64,000 nucleotides of DNA, from the NCBI RefSeq assembly GCF_013359905.1, contig NZ_JABMCC010000085.1, forward strand, positions 1-64,000, read 5' to 3'. Under the pieces are notes generated by a model. The model was not told the origin of the DNA, made no database searches, and saw nothing but the letters and a program-made list of their open reading frames with translations. Positions 1-10,255 of the stretch are shown here, piece after piece (the stretch's first letter is position 1; the number at the start of each line of letters is the position of its first letter). The stretch comes from Paenibacillus taichungensis (GTDB lineage: Bacteria > Bacillota > Bacilli > Paenibacillales > Paenibacillaceae). The position numbers and the translations under genes are program-made.

Positions 1-237
1 CCCCAAGTGACAGATTGCTCCGTCTTTCCAGTTCTCTTCAGGAGAAGAAAACAACTATTCGGTATTAGCTACCGTTTCCGGTAGTTGTCCCAAACTTGAG
101 GGCAGGTTGCCTACGTGTTACTCACCCGTCCGCCGCTAACTATCAGAGAAGCAAGCTTCTCTTCAAGTCCGCTCGACTTGCATGTATTAGGCATGCCGCC
201 AGCGTTCGTCCTGAGCCAGGATCAAACTCTCCAATAA
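1..237 (-). rRNA. 16S ribosomal RNA, 5' part (partial)
   Basis: The minus strand carries the conserved start of bacterial 16S rRNA: the 27F-like stretch GAGTTTGATCCTGGCTCAG at about 213-231, followed by the conserved 'AACGCTGGCGGCATGCC' region and variable regions V1-V2. The gene runs off the left edge, so only about the first 237 nucleotides are here. The 5' end is placed by analogy with other Bacillales and is uncertain by a few bases. The rRNA operon is transcribed leftwards out of the window. The character is that of Bacillales, most like Paenibacillus. Confidence 0.97.
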
Positions 238-371
238 AGTATTGAAAAGAGCGATAAGCTCATTTTGAAACTGACGATTCATTATGAATCAAAAGTTACT
301 ATCCATTTGTTCAGTTTTCAAGGAACTTGTTGTCCGTTTGTGTTAATGCTTGTCAACCGGACAGGAATCTT
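238..371 (-). other. 16S leader region
   Basis: Between the proximal rrn promoter and the 16S 5' end lies a leader. It contains a CCTTGAAAACTGAACAA-type element (minus strand, around 308-326), which is typical of Bacillales rrn leaders and spacers. It also has a small dyad GATTCA-TTA-TGAATC (about 277-291). These are probably antitermination or RNase processing elements; that role is inferred from other rrn operons. Confidence 0.6.
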
Positions 372-401
372 ATCTTATCATGTTGACTAACTAACTGTCA
401 A
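372..401 (-). promoter_or_regulatory. rrn promoter, proximal (P2)
   Basis: On the minus strand a perfect -35 TTGACA (396-401) is followed after 18 bases by TAAGAT (372-377). It sits about 135 bases upstream of the 16S 5' end. The -10 is imperfect, but position and the consensus -35 support it. Confidence 0.65.
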
Positions 402-462
402 CTCTTTTTTTCGTCAGCGTTCAAAGCGTTTCGACAATCATTCGCTTGAGGCGACAAGAAAT

Positions 463-491
463 AATATATCATGATCTAATTTATTTAGCAA
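463..491 (-). promoter_or_regulatory. rrn promoter, distal (P1)
   Basis: The minus strand has TTGCTA (486-491), a 17-base spacer and TATATT (463-468). A TG one base upstream of the -10 makes it an extended -10. Tandem rrn promoters are usual in Bacillales, and the flanking DNA upstream is strongly AT-rich, as expected of an UP-type region. Confidence 0.65.
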
Positions 492-721
492 GCACTTTTT
501 AATAAGCTTTATATAAATACTTTATAATCCACAATCCCTCTAACTAAGGAGCTCTCAACTACATCAATCGACAGATTATATGAATGCAGCAGGATCACTC
601 TATTTACATACAGATACTTAGGGTTACTGAATAAATGAATTCTATTTACTAAAACAGATGGGCGCATCTACTAGTGAACAAATAGTAATAGATAACCATT
701 TAGAGGATACTTTTATATAAG
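492..721. other. AT-rich intergenic DNA upstream of rrn
   Basis: This stretch between the outermost rrn promoter and the promoter region of the oxidoreductase gene is AT-rich. No open frame with a ribosome-binding site, no tRNA and no strong hairpin could be made out. Confidence 0.5.
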
Positions 722-771
722 AAGTGTCATCCCCTACACTTTTGATGCAAGTGATCCAAACGCTCTATAAT
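722..771 (+). promoter_or_regulatory. Promoter of oxidoreductase gene with adjacent dyad
   Basis: TTGATG (742-747), an 18-base spacer and a perfect TATAAT (766-771) form a good vegetative promoter reading right. The first gene starts at 936, so the leader would be about 155 bases. An inverted repeat AAGTGT-N8-ACACTT (722-727/736-741) abuts the -35 and could be a regulator site; the regulator is unknown. Confidence 0.55.
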
Positions 772-935
772 AAGGTATATATAATATAGAATAAGGAATG
801 AATAGGATACTCCCGTACAAGGAGGCGCTGACACAATACTCAATAATACTAAATTCAGAACCCGCTCTCTAATCACAATCAGCTTCATTTATATCGAAGA
901 TGCTCTAATGAATAACCTATATGGGGTGAACGCAT

Positions 936-2288
936 ATGAAGCAATGGCTAAAGAACATTCGAAAGGGTTATGGTAAAAAGCTCGTTTCCATTCATGCCTG
1001 GAATGCCTGGATTGTTGTCATCCTCGCGGTATCAGGCCTTATGTTGGTCGGTGGTTTCTGGCGTGAGTTACTCGGGATCGGACGTGTATGGTTAAAGTGG
1101 CTACATATTGTCGTCGGGATAGCTATGCTGGCGCCTGTGGTATATTACTTACTTTTGGCCGGAAAGCACTGGAAACAAATTCGTAATCGGCCTTGGCAGA
1201 GAGCAAATACAATCGTTGTTCTTGCACTGCTGGTAGGGTGGCTGTTGTCAGGAGTTGTGTTATGGCAGTTCAAGCTCGCTGGGCCGAGATGGTCGAATGC
1301 CGCGCTTCTTGTTCATGATTTGCTGACTTGGGTTGGCCTGCCTTATATTATCTACCACTCCATCACGCGAACGAGATGGTTAAAAGACCCTGCACGCCGT
1401 GCAGTAAAAGCAACGACAGTTGTAGCAGAGGGTAGAAATATAGTGAATCCAACTGATGCTCCTAATGAAAATACGACGCCAGCAGCGGTCGTTTCTACCG
1501 AATCTATACGTACCATTAAGGAGAGTCCTCTCCATCAAACAGAGAAACCTCAACCCGTATATACACGGCGGGCATTTATTCGGTCTGCTGTAGGAGTGGG
1601 GCTAGCTGTGACTTTGGGGCCTACTTTTATATCATGGGTTGGACGAAACCTCAAACTAGACAACAGTATTGATAGCATGCTGGAGAACGATCCCAATCAC
1701 ATGGTGCCCTTACCCCAAGCACTGCCAGCTTCCTCACCTCCCGTCGGAGGCGGGGCCGAAGGTCATTTTCGCGTATACACAGTAACACCGATACCTTCCT
1801 TTTCCAATGCAAACTGGTCATTCCGGATTGATGGGCTTGTTGAACGCGCACAGGTATGGAACTGGGAGCAATTTGTGAAGCTTGCTCGTACCGTTCAGGT
1901 CAGTGACTTCCACTGCGTAACAGGCTGGTCTGTTTATAAGAACACCTGGGAAGGCATATCTCTTAAGCAACTATTGACCCAAGCCGGAGTAAAACCCGAA
2001 GCACACAGCGTCAAATTCTACTCAGGAGACGGTGTATATACAGATGCGATAACGATGGATCAGGCACAGATGGAGGATATAATGGTAGCTGTCATGCATG
2101 ATGGGAAACCGATTCCAGCAGATCTGGGCGGTCCGGTACGATTGGTCATTCCCCAGATGTATGCCTATAAGTCCGTCAAGTGGCTGAATCGTATTGAACT
2201 GATCGACAGCGAACATATCGGCTACTGGGAGGAACGAGGATACGACAAGGATGCATGGCTTACTGGTGCTTCTCAGGCGCGTTCCTGA
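936..2288 (+). CDS. Membrane-anchored molybdopterin-dependent oxidoreductase (cytochrome b561-like/SUOX fusion)
   Basis: This 450-residue protein joins two modules. Residues about 20-145 form four hydrophobic segments with well placed histidines (H20, H57, H78, H127, H141), suggesting a heme b domain of the b561/YedZ type. A linker follows, then a twin-arginine-like segment (R211, R212, with R216) before a fifth hydrophobic stretch. Residues about 275-440 match the sulfite-oxidase/MsrP molybdopterin fold, with C327 in DFHCVTGW as the expected molybdenum ligand. A plausible role is electron transfer from the quinone pool to an extracytoplasmic substrate, perhaps oxidised methionine or another S- or N-oxide; the substrate cannot be told from sequence. 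The start follows GGGGTGA nine bases upstream. It is monocistronic and ends at a terminator. Confidence 0.85.
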   Translation: MKQWLKNIRKGYGKKLVSIHAWNAWIVVILAVSGLMLVGGFWRELLGIGRVWLKWLHIVVGIAMLAPVVYYLLLAGKHWKQIRNRPWQRANTIVVLALLVGWLLSGVVLWQFKLAGPRWSNAALLVHDLLTWVGLPYIIYHSITRTRWLKDPARRAVKATTVVAEGRNIVNPTDAPNENTTPAAVVSTESIRTIKESPLHQTEKPQPVYTRRAFIRSAVGVGLAVTLGPTFISWVGRNLKLDNSIDSMLENDPNHMVPLPQALPASSPPVGGGAEGHFRVYTVTPIPSFSNANWSFRIDGLVERAQVWNWEQFVKLARTVQVSDFHCVTGWSVYKNTWEGISLKQLLTQAGVKPEAHSVKFYSGDGVYTDAITMDQAQMEDIMVAVMHDGKPIPADLGGPVRLVIPQMYAYKSVKWLNRIELIDSEHIGYWEERGYDKDAWLTGASQARS

Positions 2289-2334
2289 TTGGAGTTACTG
2301 CCGATATAGTTGAGTTTAAATAAATGTGCAAACC

Positions 2335-2374
2335 AAAGACCCCCGTTCCACTTATGCGTGGTACAGGGGTCTTT
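2335..2374. terminator. Bidirectional terminator, oxidoreductase gene/ligA
   Basis: AAAGACCCC pairs with GGGGTCTTT, with an inner stem CCAC/GTGG. It lies between the convergent oxidoreductase gene and ligA. A and T runs on the two sides suit termination from both directions. Confidence 0.8.
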
Positions 2375-2437
2375 AAGTTATCTATTACTTATTCGAGATA
2401 CGCTGCGATTTAATCAAAGCCTACTCACATTCAGAAT

Positions 2438-4489
<2,052 letters not shown>

Positions 4490-4496
4490 CTATGTA

Positions 4497-4529
4497 GAAC
4501 GAACGTTAGAGCAAGCTCTACGTTCGTTC
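4497..4529 (-). repeat. Intercistronic hairpin, pcrA/ligA
   Basis: GAACGAACGTTAGAGC (4497-4512) pairs with GCTCTACGTTCGTTC (4515-4529), with one bulged base and a two-base loop. No T-run follows on the minus strand, so it is more likely a processing or stability element, or a weak attenuator, than a strong terminator. Confidence 0.6.
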
Positions 4530-4537
4530 ATGAACAT

Positions 4538-6898
4538 CTATTCTACTTTGGTGATCGGGGCAAAGCCTGCAAGCAGGCGTTTTAGGCCAACCGGGGCCGG
4601 GAATGCGATCTGAAGCTCTGTGTCATTACCTGTGCCTTTCACCCCAACAATGGTACCTGTTCCCCATTTGCCGTGTTGTACTTTATCTCCGGCTTTGAAA
4701 CCATCAGATCCAGCTCCGGCAGCGACCGGTTTAGATGCTGACGACGGGGTAGGCGTGCTGGATGTGCTGGACGACGTACTCATGGTAACCCGTGAGGACG
4801 TAACTGACGAAGCGGAAGAACCGCTTTGGCTCTGACGATCAAACAACTTGCTTGCTCCACCAAAGTTACTCCCTCCACTGGCACCAAGTCCACGGCCACC
4901 ATATGATCCACCTGCGCTGCTACCACGACGGTAGCGGTCACGAGCGATGGAGGTATCTTCTTTTAGCTCATCCGGAATTTCATCCAGGAAGCGTGATGGC
5001 GGGTTCGCCGTTGTGCGTCCGAACAAGGTCCGCATTTGCGCGCAAGACAGGAAGAGTTGTTCTTCCGCACGCGTAATGCCAACATAAGCCAGTCTGCGTT
5101 CTTCCTCCAGCTCCTCGTTATCCATAAAGGCCCGGCTGTGCGGGAAAACTCCTTCCTCCATACCAACGATAAAGACGACAGGGAATTCTAGACCTTTGGC
5201 ACTGTGCATCGTCATCAGGGTAACTGCGTCACTCTGATCCTCTTCATCATCGTTCATGCTGTCGATATCCGCAATCAGTGCGAGATCGGTGAGGAACGAA
5301 ACGAGTGTTTTGTCTTCATTATTTTTCTCAAATTCCATGGTAACGGACAGGAACTCATCAATGTTCTCGAGCCGTGCACGAGATTCGAGTGTGTTTTCAT
5401 TTTGCATCTCAAGCCGGTACTGGCTCATTTCGAGAATCTTCTCGGTCAATTCGGTCACAGACAGATACTCTACCATCTGATGCAGCGCGGCGATCATGTC
5501 ATAGAACTCCACCAGCGCATTCCGCGTTCGACCGGCAAAACCAAGATCATCCACGACCTGAAGCACACGGTATATTGAAATCCCCCGTTCTCCTGCCGCA
5601 GCTGCCAGCTTCGCGACCGTTGTATCACCAATGCTGCGTTTTGGTACATTAATAATCCGGGTAAGGCTGATGTCATCATCAGGGTTGGAAAGCAGGCGCA
5701 GATACGCCAGAATGTCCTTAATCTCTTTACGATCATAGAACTTGATGCCGCCAACGATCTGATATGGAATATCAGACTTGATCAAAATTTCCTCTATAAC
5801 CCGGGACTGGGCATTGGTACGGTACAAAATAGCATGGTTTTGATAGGATTTGCCATTCTTCACATTTTTACTAATCTCGGAAGTTACAAAATACCCCTCA
5901 TCATGTTCGGAATCCGCACGGTACACCTTGATCTTTGAGCCACCCTCTTTGTCCGTCCACAGTTTCTTCGGTTTGCGCCCAGTATTCAGGCCGATTACCT
6001 CGTTCGCTGCATTCAGGATATTCGAAGTGGAACGATAGTTCTGCTCGAGCAAAATCGTATTGGCTTCAGGGTAGTCTTTCTCAAAATTCAGGATGTTGCT
6101 AATATCCGCTCCACGCCAGCGATAGATTGATTGGTCACTATCCCCTACGACGCAAATGCGGTGATGACTATCAGCGAGCATACGGCACAGCATGTACTGC
6201 GCACGGTTGGTATCCTGGTACTCATCCACGTGAATGTACTGGAATTTCTTTTGGTAAAAGTCGAGAACTTCCGGTACCTCTTTGAAAAGTTGAATAGTCG
6301 CCATGATGAGATCGTCAAAATCGAGCGAGTTGTTTGCACGGAGACGTTTCTGGTACATCTTATATACCTTCGCCACAATGCCCTCAAAATAGTCAGCAGC
6401 CTGCTTCTCATATTGCTCCGGACTGATCAATTCATTCTTCGCGGTGCTCATCATCGATTGAACGGCTTTTGATTCAAATTTCTTTGTGTCGATGTTCTGG
6501 TCTTTCATACAACTACGAATGACAGATAATTGGTCAGATGAATCCAAAATGCTGAAATTGGAGGTAAAGCCGATGCGTTCAATATCACGGCGCAGAATAC
6601 GCACACACATGGAGTGGAACGTTGATACCCAGATGTCACGACCCTGAGAGCCTCCAACCAGTTGGGAGACCCGGTCTTGCATCTCGCGTGCTGCTTTGTT
6701 CGTAAATGTAATAGCCAAAATGCCCCATGGGGGTGCTTTTCGTGTTGCAATAAGATAGGCAATCCGGTGGGTGAGCACCCGGGTCTTACCACTGCCCGCT
6801 CCGGCCATTATCAATAGTGGTCCATCCGTCGCCTCGACGGCTTGCCGTTGGGGGGTGTTAAGCCGTGCAACGGCATCATGTATATTTACAGGTTGCAT
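4538..6898 (-). CDS. pcrA: ATP-dependent DNA helicase PcrA
   Basis: This is a 786-residue UvrD/PcrA superfamily 1A helicase, the 3'-5' helicase used in excision repair and in clearing RecA and RNA polymerase conflicts. Seen motifs: AGAGSGKT (Walker A, near residue 35), VDEYQDTN (motif II), [14 protein letters not shown] (motif III), QNYRST, and [14 protein letters not shown] and [10 protein letters not shown] near the end of the motor. From about residue 645 there is a Gly/Ser-rich linker, then a C-terminal Tudor-like domain ([14 protein letters not shown]) of the kind that contacts RNA polymerase. ATG at 6898 has AAAGGAG nine bases upstream. The 435-base gap to pcrB holds a palindromic repeat and a half-copy. 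Confidence 0.97.
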   Translation of the reverse strand: MQPVNIHDAVARLNTPQRQAVEATDGPLLIMAGAGSGKTRVLTHRIAYLIATRKAPPWGILAITFTNKAAREMQDRVSQLVGGSQGRDIWVSTFHSMCVRILRRDIERIGFTSNFSILDSSDQLSVIRSCMKDQNIDTKKFESKAVQSMMSTAKNELISPEQYEKQAADYFEGIVAKVYKMYQKRLRANNSLDFDDLIMATIQLFKEVPEVLDFYQKKFQYIHVDEYQDTNRAQYMLCRMLADSHHRICVVGDSDQSIYRWRGADISNILNFEKDYPEANTILLEQNYRSTSNILNAANEVIGLNTGRKPKKLWTDKEGGSKIKVYRADSEHDEGYFVTSEISKNVKNGKSYQNHAILYRTNAQSRVIEEILIKSDIPYQIVGGIKFYDRKEIKDILAYLRLLSNPDDDISLTRIINVPKRSIGDTTVAKLAAAAGERGISIYRVLQVVDDLGFAGRTRNALVEFYDMIAALHQMVEYLSVTELTEKILEMSQYRLEMQNENTLESRARLENIDEFLSVTMEFEKNNEDKTLVSFLTDLALIADIDSMNDDEEDQSDAVTLMTMHSAKGLEFPVVFIVGMEEGVFPHSRAFMDNEELEEERRLAYVGITRAEEQLFLSCAQMRTLFGRTTANPPSRFLDEIPDELKEDTSIARDRYRRGSSAGGSYGGRGLGASGGSNFGGASKLFDRQSQSGSSASSVTSSRVTMSTSSSTSSTPTPSSASKPVAAGAGSDGFKAGDKVQHGKWGTGTIVGVKGTGNDTELQIAFPAPVGLKRLLAGFAPITKVE

Positions 6899-6945
6899 GC
6901 ATGCATGCTCCTTTCGTTGGTTGGTCGTTATAACTGATCTATCGG

Positions 6946-7091
6946 TTACACTTGGACTACGATTGCAGCAACATCTTCCGATCGTCGTTATCCCCAGATT
7001 TTTTGATTCCCTTTATCAAAGGGAAAATCCGGTGATAAATACGAACACTTCGTTTCTTCAGATTGCTGCTGCACTCTCCGTTTTCGTGTAA
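6946..7091. repeat. Palindromic intergenic repeat, copy A
   Basis: This 146-bp imperfect palindrome has TTACAC and GTGTAA ends. The inner arms share TGCAGC/GCTGCA-type sequence. The central hairpin (6988-7038) pairs TTATCCCCAGATTTT with AAAATCCGGTGATAA, topped by CCCTTT-ATC-AAAGGG. Similar elements occur at 54617-54849, 55811-56082 and 62879-63028. It fills much of the gap between pcrB and pcrA and would be transcribed with them. No coding capacity is evident. Confidence 0.8.
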
Positions 7092-7115
7092 ACATAATCC
7101 TGTATACGAATCTCT

Positions 7116-7232
7116 TAGTAACAGGTGAAAATCCGGTAATAAGCCTACGCTTCCGATGCAGCTTTTTTCATAAAGCTTTTAGCGAGCACTTCGTTTCTTC
7201 AGATCGGTTCCGCCTTCTCCGTTTTAGTGTAA
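7116..7232. repeat. Partial copy (A') of the palindromic repeat
   Basis: Just past copy A the sequence again shows GTGAAAATCCGGTAATAA, then CACTTCGTTTCTTCAGAT, then CGCCTTCTCCGTTTTAGTG and a GTGTAA end (7227-7232). This matches the right half of the element; the left arm is missing or decayed. The rest of the gap down to the pcrB stop is AT-rich with nothing recognisable. Confidence 0.65.
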
Positions 7233-7333
7233 AAGATAATTAATTCTTATAAAAACTGTTCTATAATAGCAAAGCCAAAGTTCTATTTTAACAGATCAAG
7301 AGGGGAAATTGGGGGAATGGTAAACTAAACCGA

Positions 7334-8029
7334 TTAAACGGATTTTTTCACAGCTTGGACCGTCTCCAACGCCTTGTTCAAATCACTGTAAACAATGTTG
7401 CCAACCACTACGGTGTCTGCTACCTGTGCAGCTTGTCCAGCTTTCTCCGGACTATCAATCCCGCCGCCGTAGATAAGATGCGCCTTGGTGAGTTGTCTGT
7501 GTGTCTCTCCAACCAGCTCCATATCTCCAAACGTTCCGCTGTACTCCATATATACGATAGGCAGGTTTAACAGACGTTCCGCAGCCTGGGCGTAAGCAAC
7601 CGCAGCATCCGTCGTTAATTCCGTATCCGCTCCCGTCATTCGGGCAACAGTGGAGTCGGCATTGAGGACAACATAACCTTCTGCAATAAGCAGATCCCAT
7701 GGGATCAAGTAACCGTAACGCTCGATGGCTTGCTGGTGCTGTCCGATCATCCATTTGCTATCCGTTGCATTCAGCACCATCGGAATCAGATATCCGTCAA
7801 AACCGGGCACAACTGCCTCCAGCTCGGATACTTCAAGTACACAGGGCAGCTCGTAGCGACGTACCCTCGACATCAGGTCCACCGTGTTGTCATAGGTAAT
7901 TCCCGATGACCCACCAACAATAATGGCATCGGTTCCCGACATGCAGATCAGATCGAGTGCTTCATCCGATATTTCCCGGTCCGGGTCTAGCTTAAATACA
8001 TGTCTCCACTGCTTAATCATGTCTATCAA
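7334..8029 (-). CDS. pcrB: Heptaprenylglyceryl phosphate synthase PcrB
   Basis: This 231-residue TIM-barrel prenyltransferase is close in length to Bacillus PcrB. The family joins heptaprenyl diphosphate to sn-glycerol-1-phosphate. Seen features: the N-terminal WRHVFKLDPD signature, GTDAIIVGGSSGIT (about 32-45, phosphate binding), YMEYSGTFG (near 160) and LIYGGGIDSPEKA (near 185). The start is TTG at 8029, eight bases after GGAGG; the ATG three codons later is 17 bases away and less likely. It heads the pcrB-pcrA-ligA group, with a promoter 50 bases upstream. Confidence 0.93.
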   Translation of the reverse strand: MIDMIKQWRHVFKLDPDREISDEALDLICMSGTDAIIVGGSSGITYDNTVDLMSRVRRYELPCVLEVSELEAVVPGFDGYLIPMVLNATDSKWMIGQHQQAIERYGYLIPWDLLIAEGYVVLNADSTVARMTGADTELTTDAAVAYAQAAERLLNLPIVYMEYSGTFGDMELVGETHRQLTKAHLIYGGGIDSPEKAGQAAQVADTVVVGNIVYSDLNKALETVQAVKKSV

Positions 8030-8078
8030 CGAACATTCCTCCAGAGGTTCTTCTGCATCCTAAAAAGCTTGTAAACTA

Positions 8079-8107
8079 AGTCTAAGTCAGCAGGGAGTGA
8101 GTGTCAA
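8079..8107 (-). promoter_or_regulatory. pcrB promoter
   Basis: The minus strand has a perfect TTGACA (8102-8107), a 17-base spacer and TAGACT (8079-8084). It would give a leader of roughly 40 bases before the TTG start of pcrB. Confidence 0.65.
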
Positions 8108-8307
8108 TGTTCGTATAAAAAGGGGAACAAAAAATCACAGACTTTTCCCTGGAATTGCAGGAGAAGCCTGTAATTTTAGATGGTAGGGATGTGATGCTAC
8201 AGAATTTAAGCCACCGCCTGGCGCCAGTTCGAACATCAATATCTTGAGTAGGGTTGGATCTAAAGTCTAAAGTAGGACACTGCATCCTTTGAATCAACAT
8301 TTAATAC

Positions 8308-9183
8308 TCAAGGCTTCCAGGCAAAACGTGTGTTCATCTCATCCAGTTCCTGCTCGGTCAATACATCCGAATACACGCCGTACACGCCCCATTTCTCATA
8401 GTTCGCTACCTGGTCAGTGTCATTAATGGTATGCACGTAGGTGACGGCTCCAGCCTGCTTCAGCTTGGCAACGAAATTCTGGTTTACTTTATATTCCGGC
8501 ATGGTTACGGCATCGATGTCATTCTTTTTTACAAAATCAACCACCTGGGCTTCAGTATCCTGCGTAGCGTAAAGAGTATAGATAATAGAAGGAAACGGGT
8601 AGATTTCTTTCACGGTTTCGAGCATTGGCTCGTTATAGATCTGAACTACAACCCGATTAAGGATTGAAGGGTCATGTTTCTTGGCTGCGTCCACGAGTGA
8701 TTTTAGCACCTGCTGAATATCCTCGTCCTTCTGTTCCTTGGTATCGGTCACGATATACATATCCGGGTACTTGGCCAATACATCCATAATGCCATCGGCA
8801 TCCATCGGTTGGTACATGCCCAGAATGGGCGTATTCATGAATTCATCATGTGTCAGCGCCCCAGCCTGTTTGTCCTCGGGTAACTCCTCGTCCTGTCCCA
8901 GCATTTTACTCATATTGGCGGTCCATTCATGTCTGGCTACTGCTTTACGGTCCGAGGTCAGCATAAAGTCAATCTCAAACACACGTGTGCCCTTCTCATA
9001 ATTGGCAATCATCGCCTCATAGGCGTTGGTGTAGGGCTGCTCACGGATACTGCCCATTGCATGAGCAATCAGTCGATAGGCCGTAAACCCATCGTGCTGC
9101 TCCTCGCTCTGACTGTCATAGGCAAAAAAGAGTGTGCCCACGGTTACGATGAGTAGTGTAATGACGGCGGCAATTCGTTTCAT
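8308..9183 (-). CDS. Glycerophosphodiester phosphodiesterase-like protein, exported or membrane-anchored
   Basis: This 291-residue protein begins with a lysine/arginine and hydrophobic segment (residues 1-21) that is a signal peptide or membrane anchor. The mature part has GDPD-type TIM-barrel signatures: LIAHAMGS (residues 38-45), FEIDFMLTSD (near 70) with the E-x-D metal pair, and RHEW. The usual motif is HRG-x2; here it reads HAMG, so substrate or activity may differ from classical glycerophosphodiesterases. Possible substrates are glycerophosphodiesters or related lipid head groups outside the membrane. The start has AAGGATGTGA upstream. It lies alone between the rfb terminator and pcrB. 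Confidence 0.78.
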   Translation of the reverse strand: MKRIAAVITLLIVTVGTLFFAYDSQSEEQHDGFTAYRLIAHAMGSIREQPYTNAYEAMIANYEKGTRVFEIDFMLTSDRKAVARHEWTANMSKMLGQDEELPEDKQAGALTHDEFMNTPILGMYQPMDADGIMDVLAKYPDMYIVTDTKEQKDEDIQQVLKSLVDAAKKHDPSILNRVVVQIYNEPMLETVKEIYPFPSIIYTLYATQDTEAQVVDFVKKNDIDAVTMPEYKVNQNFVAKLKQAGAVTYVHTINDTDQVANYEKWGVYGVYSDVLTEQELDEMNTRFAWKP

Positions 9184-9304
9184 ATGGCGTTCACATCCTT
9201 ATCAGGGTGGTAGGAAAGAAAAAGAGTATGATTATCATGATATGACGAAGCATGTACGGTTTTTCCTTTTTGATAGCTAACTACCCTGATTGGAGAGGTG
9301 TAAA

Positions 9305-9328
9305 ACAAAAAGCCGCCCGAAGGCGGCT
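9305..9328 (-). terminator. Terminator of rfb operon
   Basis: On the minus strand AGCCGCC-TTCG-GGCGGCT is followed by TTTTTGTTTT. It is a textbook intrinsic terminator with a stable tetraloop, 46 bases after the rfbD stop. Confidence 0.92.
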
Positions 9329-9373
9329 GTAAAATCTAGGGATGCAGTATTTCGGATGGATAAGAATCACGAT

Positions 9374-10255
9374 CTATTCGGCTTGTTGTTCACTCAATTC
9401 ATTCAGAAATGCGATTAAAGCTTCTCGCCAAGCTCTCATGGGTGGCAGACCGTTTGTACGAATAGCAAGATGATCCATTACGGAATATTGAGGTCGAGGA
9501 GCAGGACGTGGGAATTGCCCGGTGGTACAAGGCTCGAGAACAGCACTCGGTTTGAATCCGGATTGCTTAGCTGCTTCTTCTGCAATGGCCTGTGCAAATT
9601 CATACCAGGTGCATGTTCCAGAATTAGAGGCATGGTAGATACCATATTTTTCAGTTAATGAAAGGTTACTCACGAGTCTGGCTAAATCCACAGTATATGT
9701 GGGCGACCCTTGTTGATCATGAACCACCTGAAGTCGGGGACGCTTCTCCAGAAGTTCCAACATGGTTTTGACAAAATTACTGCCATGTACTCCAAACACC
9801 CAAGATGTTCGTATAATAAACCATCGCGTGCAGAGACTCTCGACCAATCTCTCTCCGGCAAGCTTTGACTTGCCATACACGGTCTGCGGGTTCGTCAAAT
9901 CAAATTCCTGATAAGGTCTCGTTGCGGTGCCATCAAATACATAATCGGTACTAATATAGATCAGCTTGGCTTTCACTTTCTCTGCAGCAACAGCTATATT
10001 TCTAGTGCCTGTTACATTGACTGTGTACGCCATATTCTCATCTGTCTCGGCCTTATCAACGGCTGTATAGGCAGCACAATGAACGATGATGTGAGGCTGA
10101 AAAGCGTTAATGGTTTCTCTGCATTGCTGTTGGTCGGTAATGTCCAATTGATCCCTGTCACAGGCCATGACATCATGACCACCAGCTTGAAATGTCTTTA
10201 CAACATCGTATCCGAGCTGTCCCGCAGCCCCTGTCACCATCACTCTATATTTCAT
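9374..10255 (-). CDS. rfbD: dTDP-4-dehydrorhamnose reductase
   Basis: This 293-residue short-chain dehydrogenase performs the last step of dTDP-L-rhamnose synthesis, reducing dTDP-4-keto-L-rhamnose with NAD(P)H. It shows the nucleotide-binding GAAGQLG near the N-terminus, ISTDYVFDG, and the catalytic YGKSKLAGE (tyrosine and lysine near 128-132). The ATG overlaps the rfbB stop by four bases, so the two are translationally coupled. It is the last gene of the rfbC-rfbB-rfbD unit. Confidence 0.95.
   Translation of the reverse strand: MKYRVMVTGAAGQLGYDVVKTFQAGGHDVMACDRDQLDITDQQQCRETINAFQPHIIVHCAAYTAVDKAETDENMAYTVNVTGTRNIAVAAEKVKAKLIYISTDYVFDGTATRPYQEFDLTNPQTVYGKSKLAGERLVESLCTRWFIIRTSWVFGVHGSNFVKTMLELLEKRPRLQVVHDQQGSPTYTVDLARLVSNLSLTEKYGIYHASNSGTCTWYEFAQAIAEEAAKQSGFKPSAVLEPCTTGQFPRPAPRPQYSVMDHLAIRTNGLPPMRAWREALIAFLNELSEQQAE

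Noticed and set aside
800..935. GGAGG at about 820 as the start of a leader peptide
   Set aside because: No ATG, GTG or TTG follows at a suitable distance.
6899..7333. CRISPR-like array in the pcrB/pcrA gap
   Set aside because: The repeated sequence is one and a half copies of a long palindrome, without regular short repeats and unique spacers.
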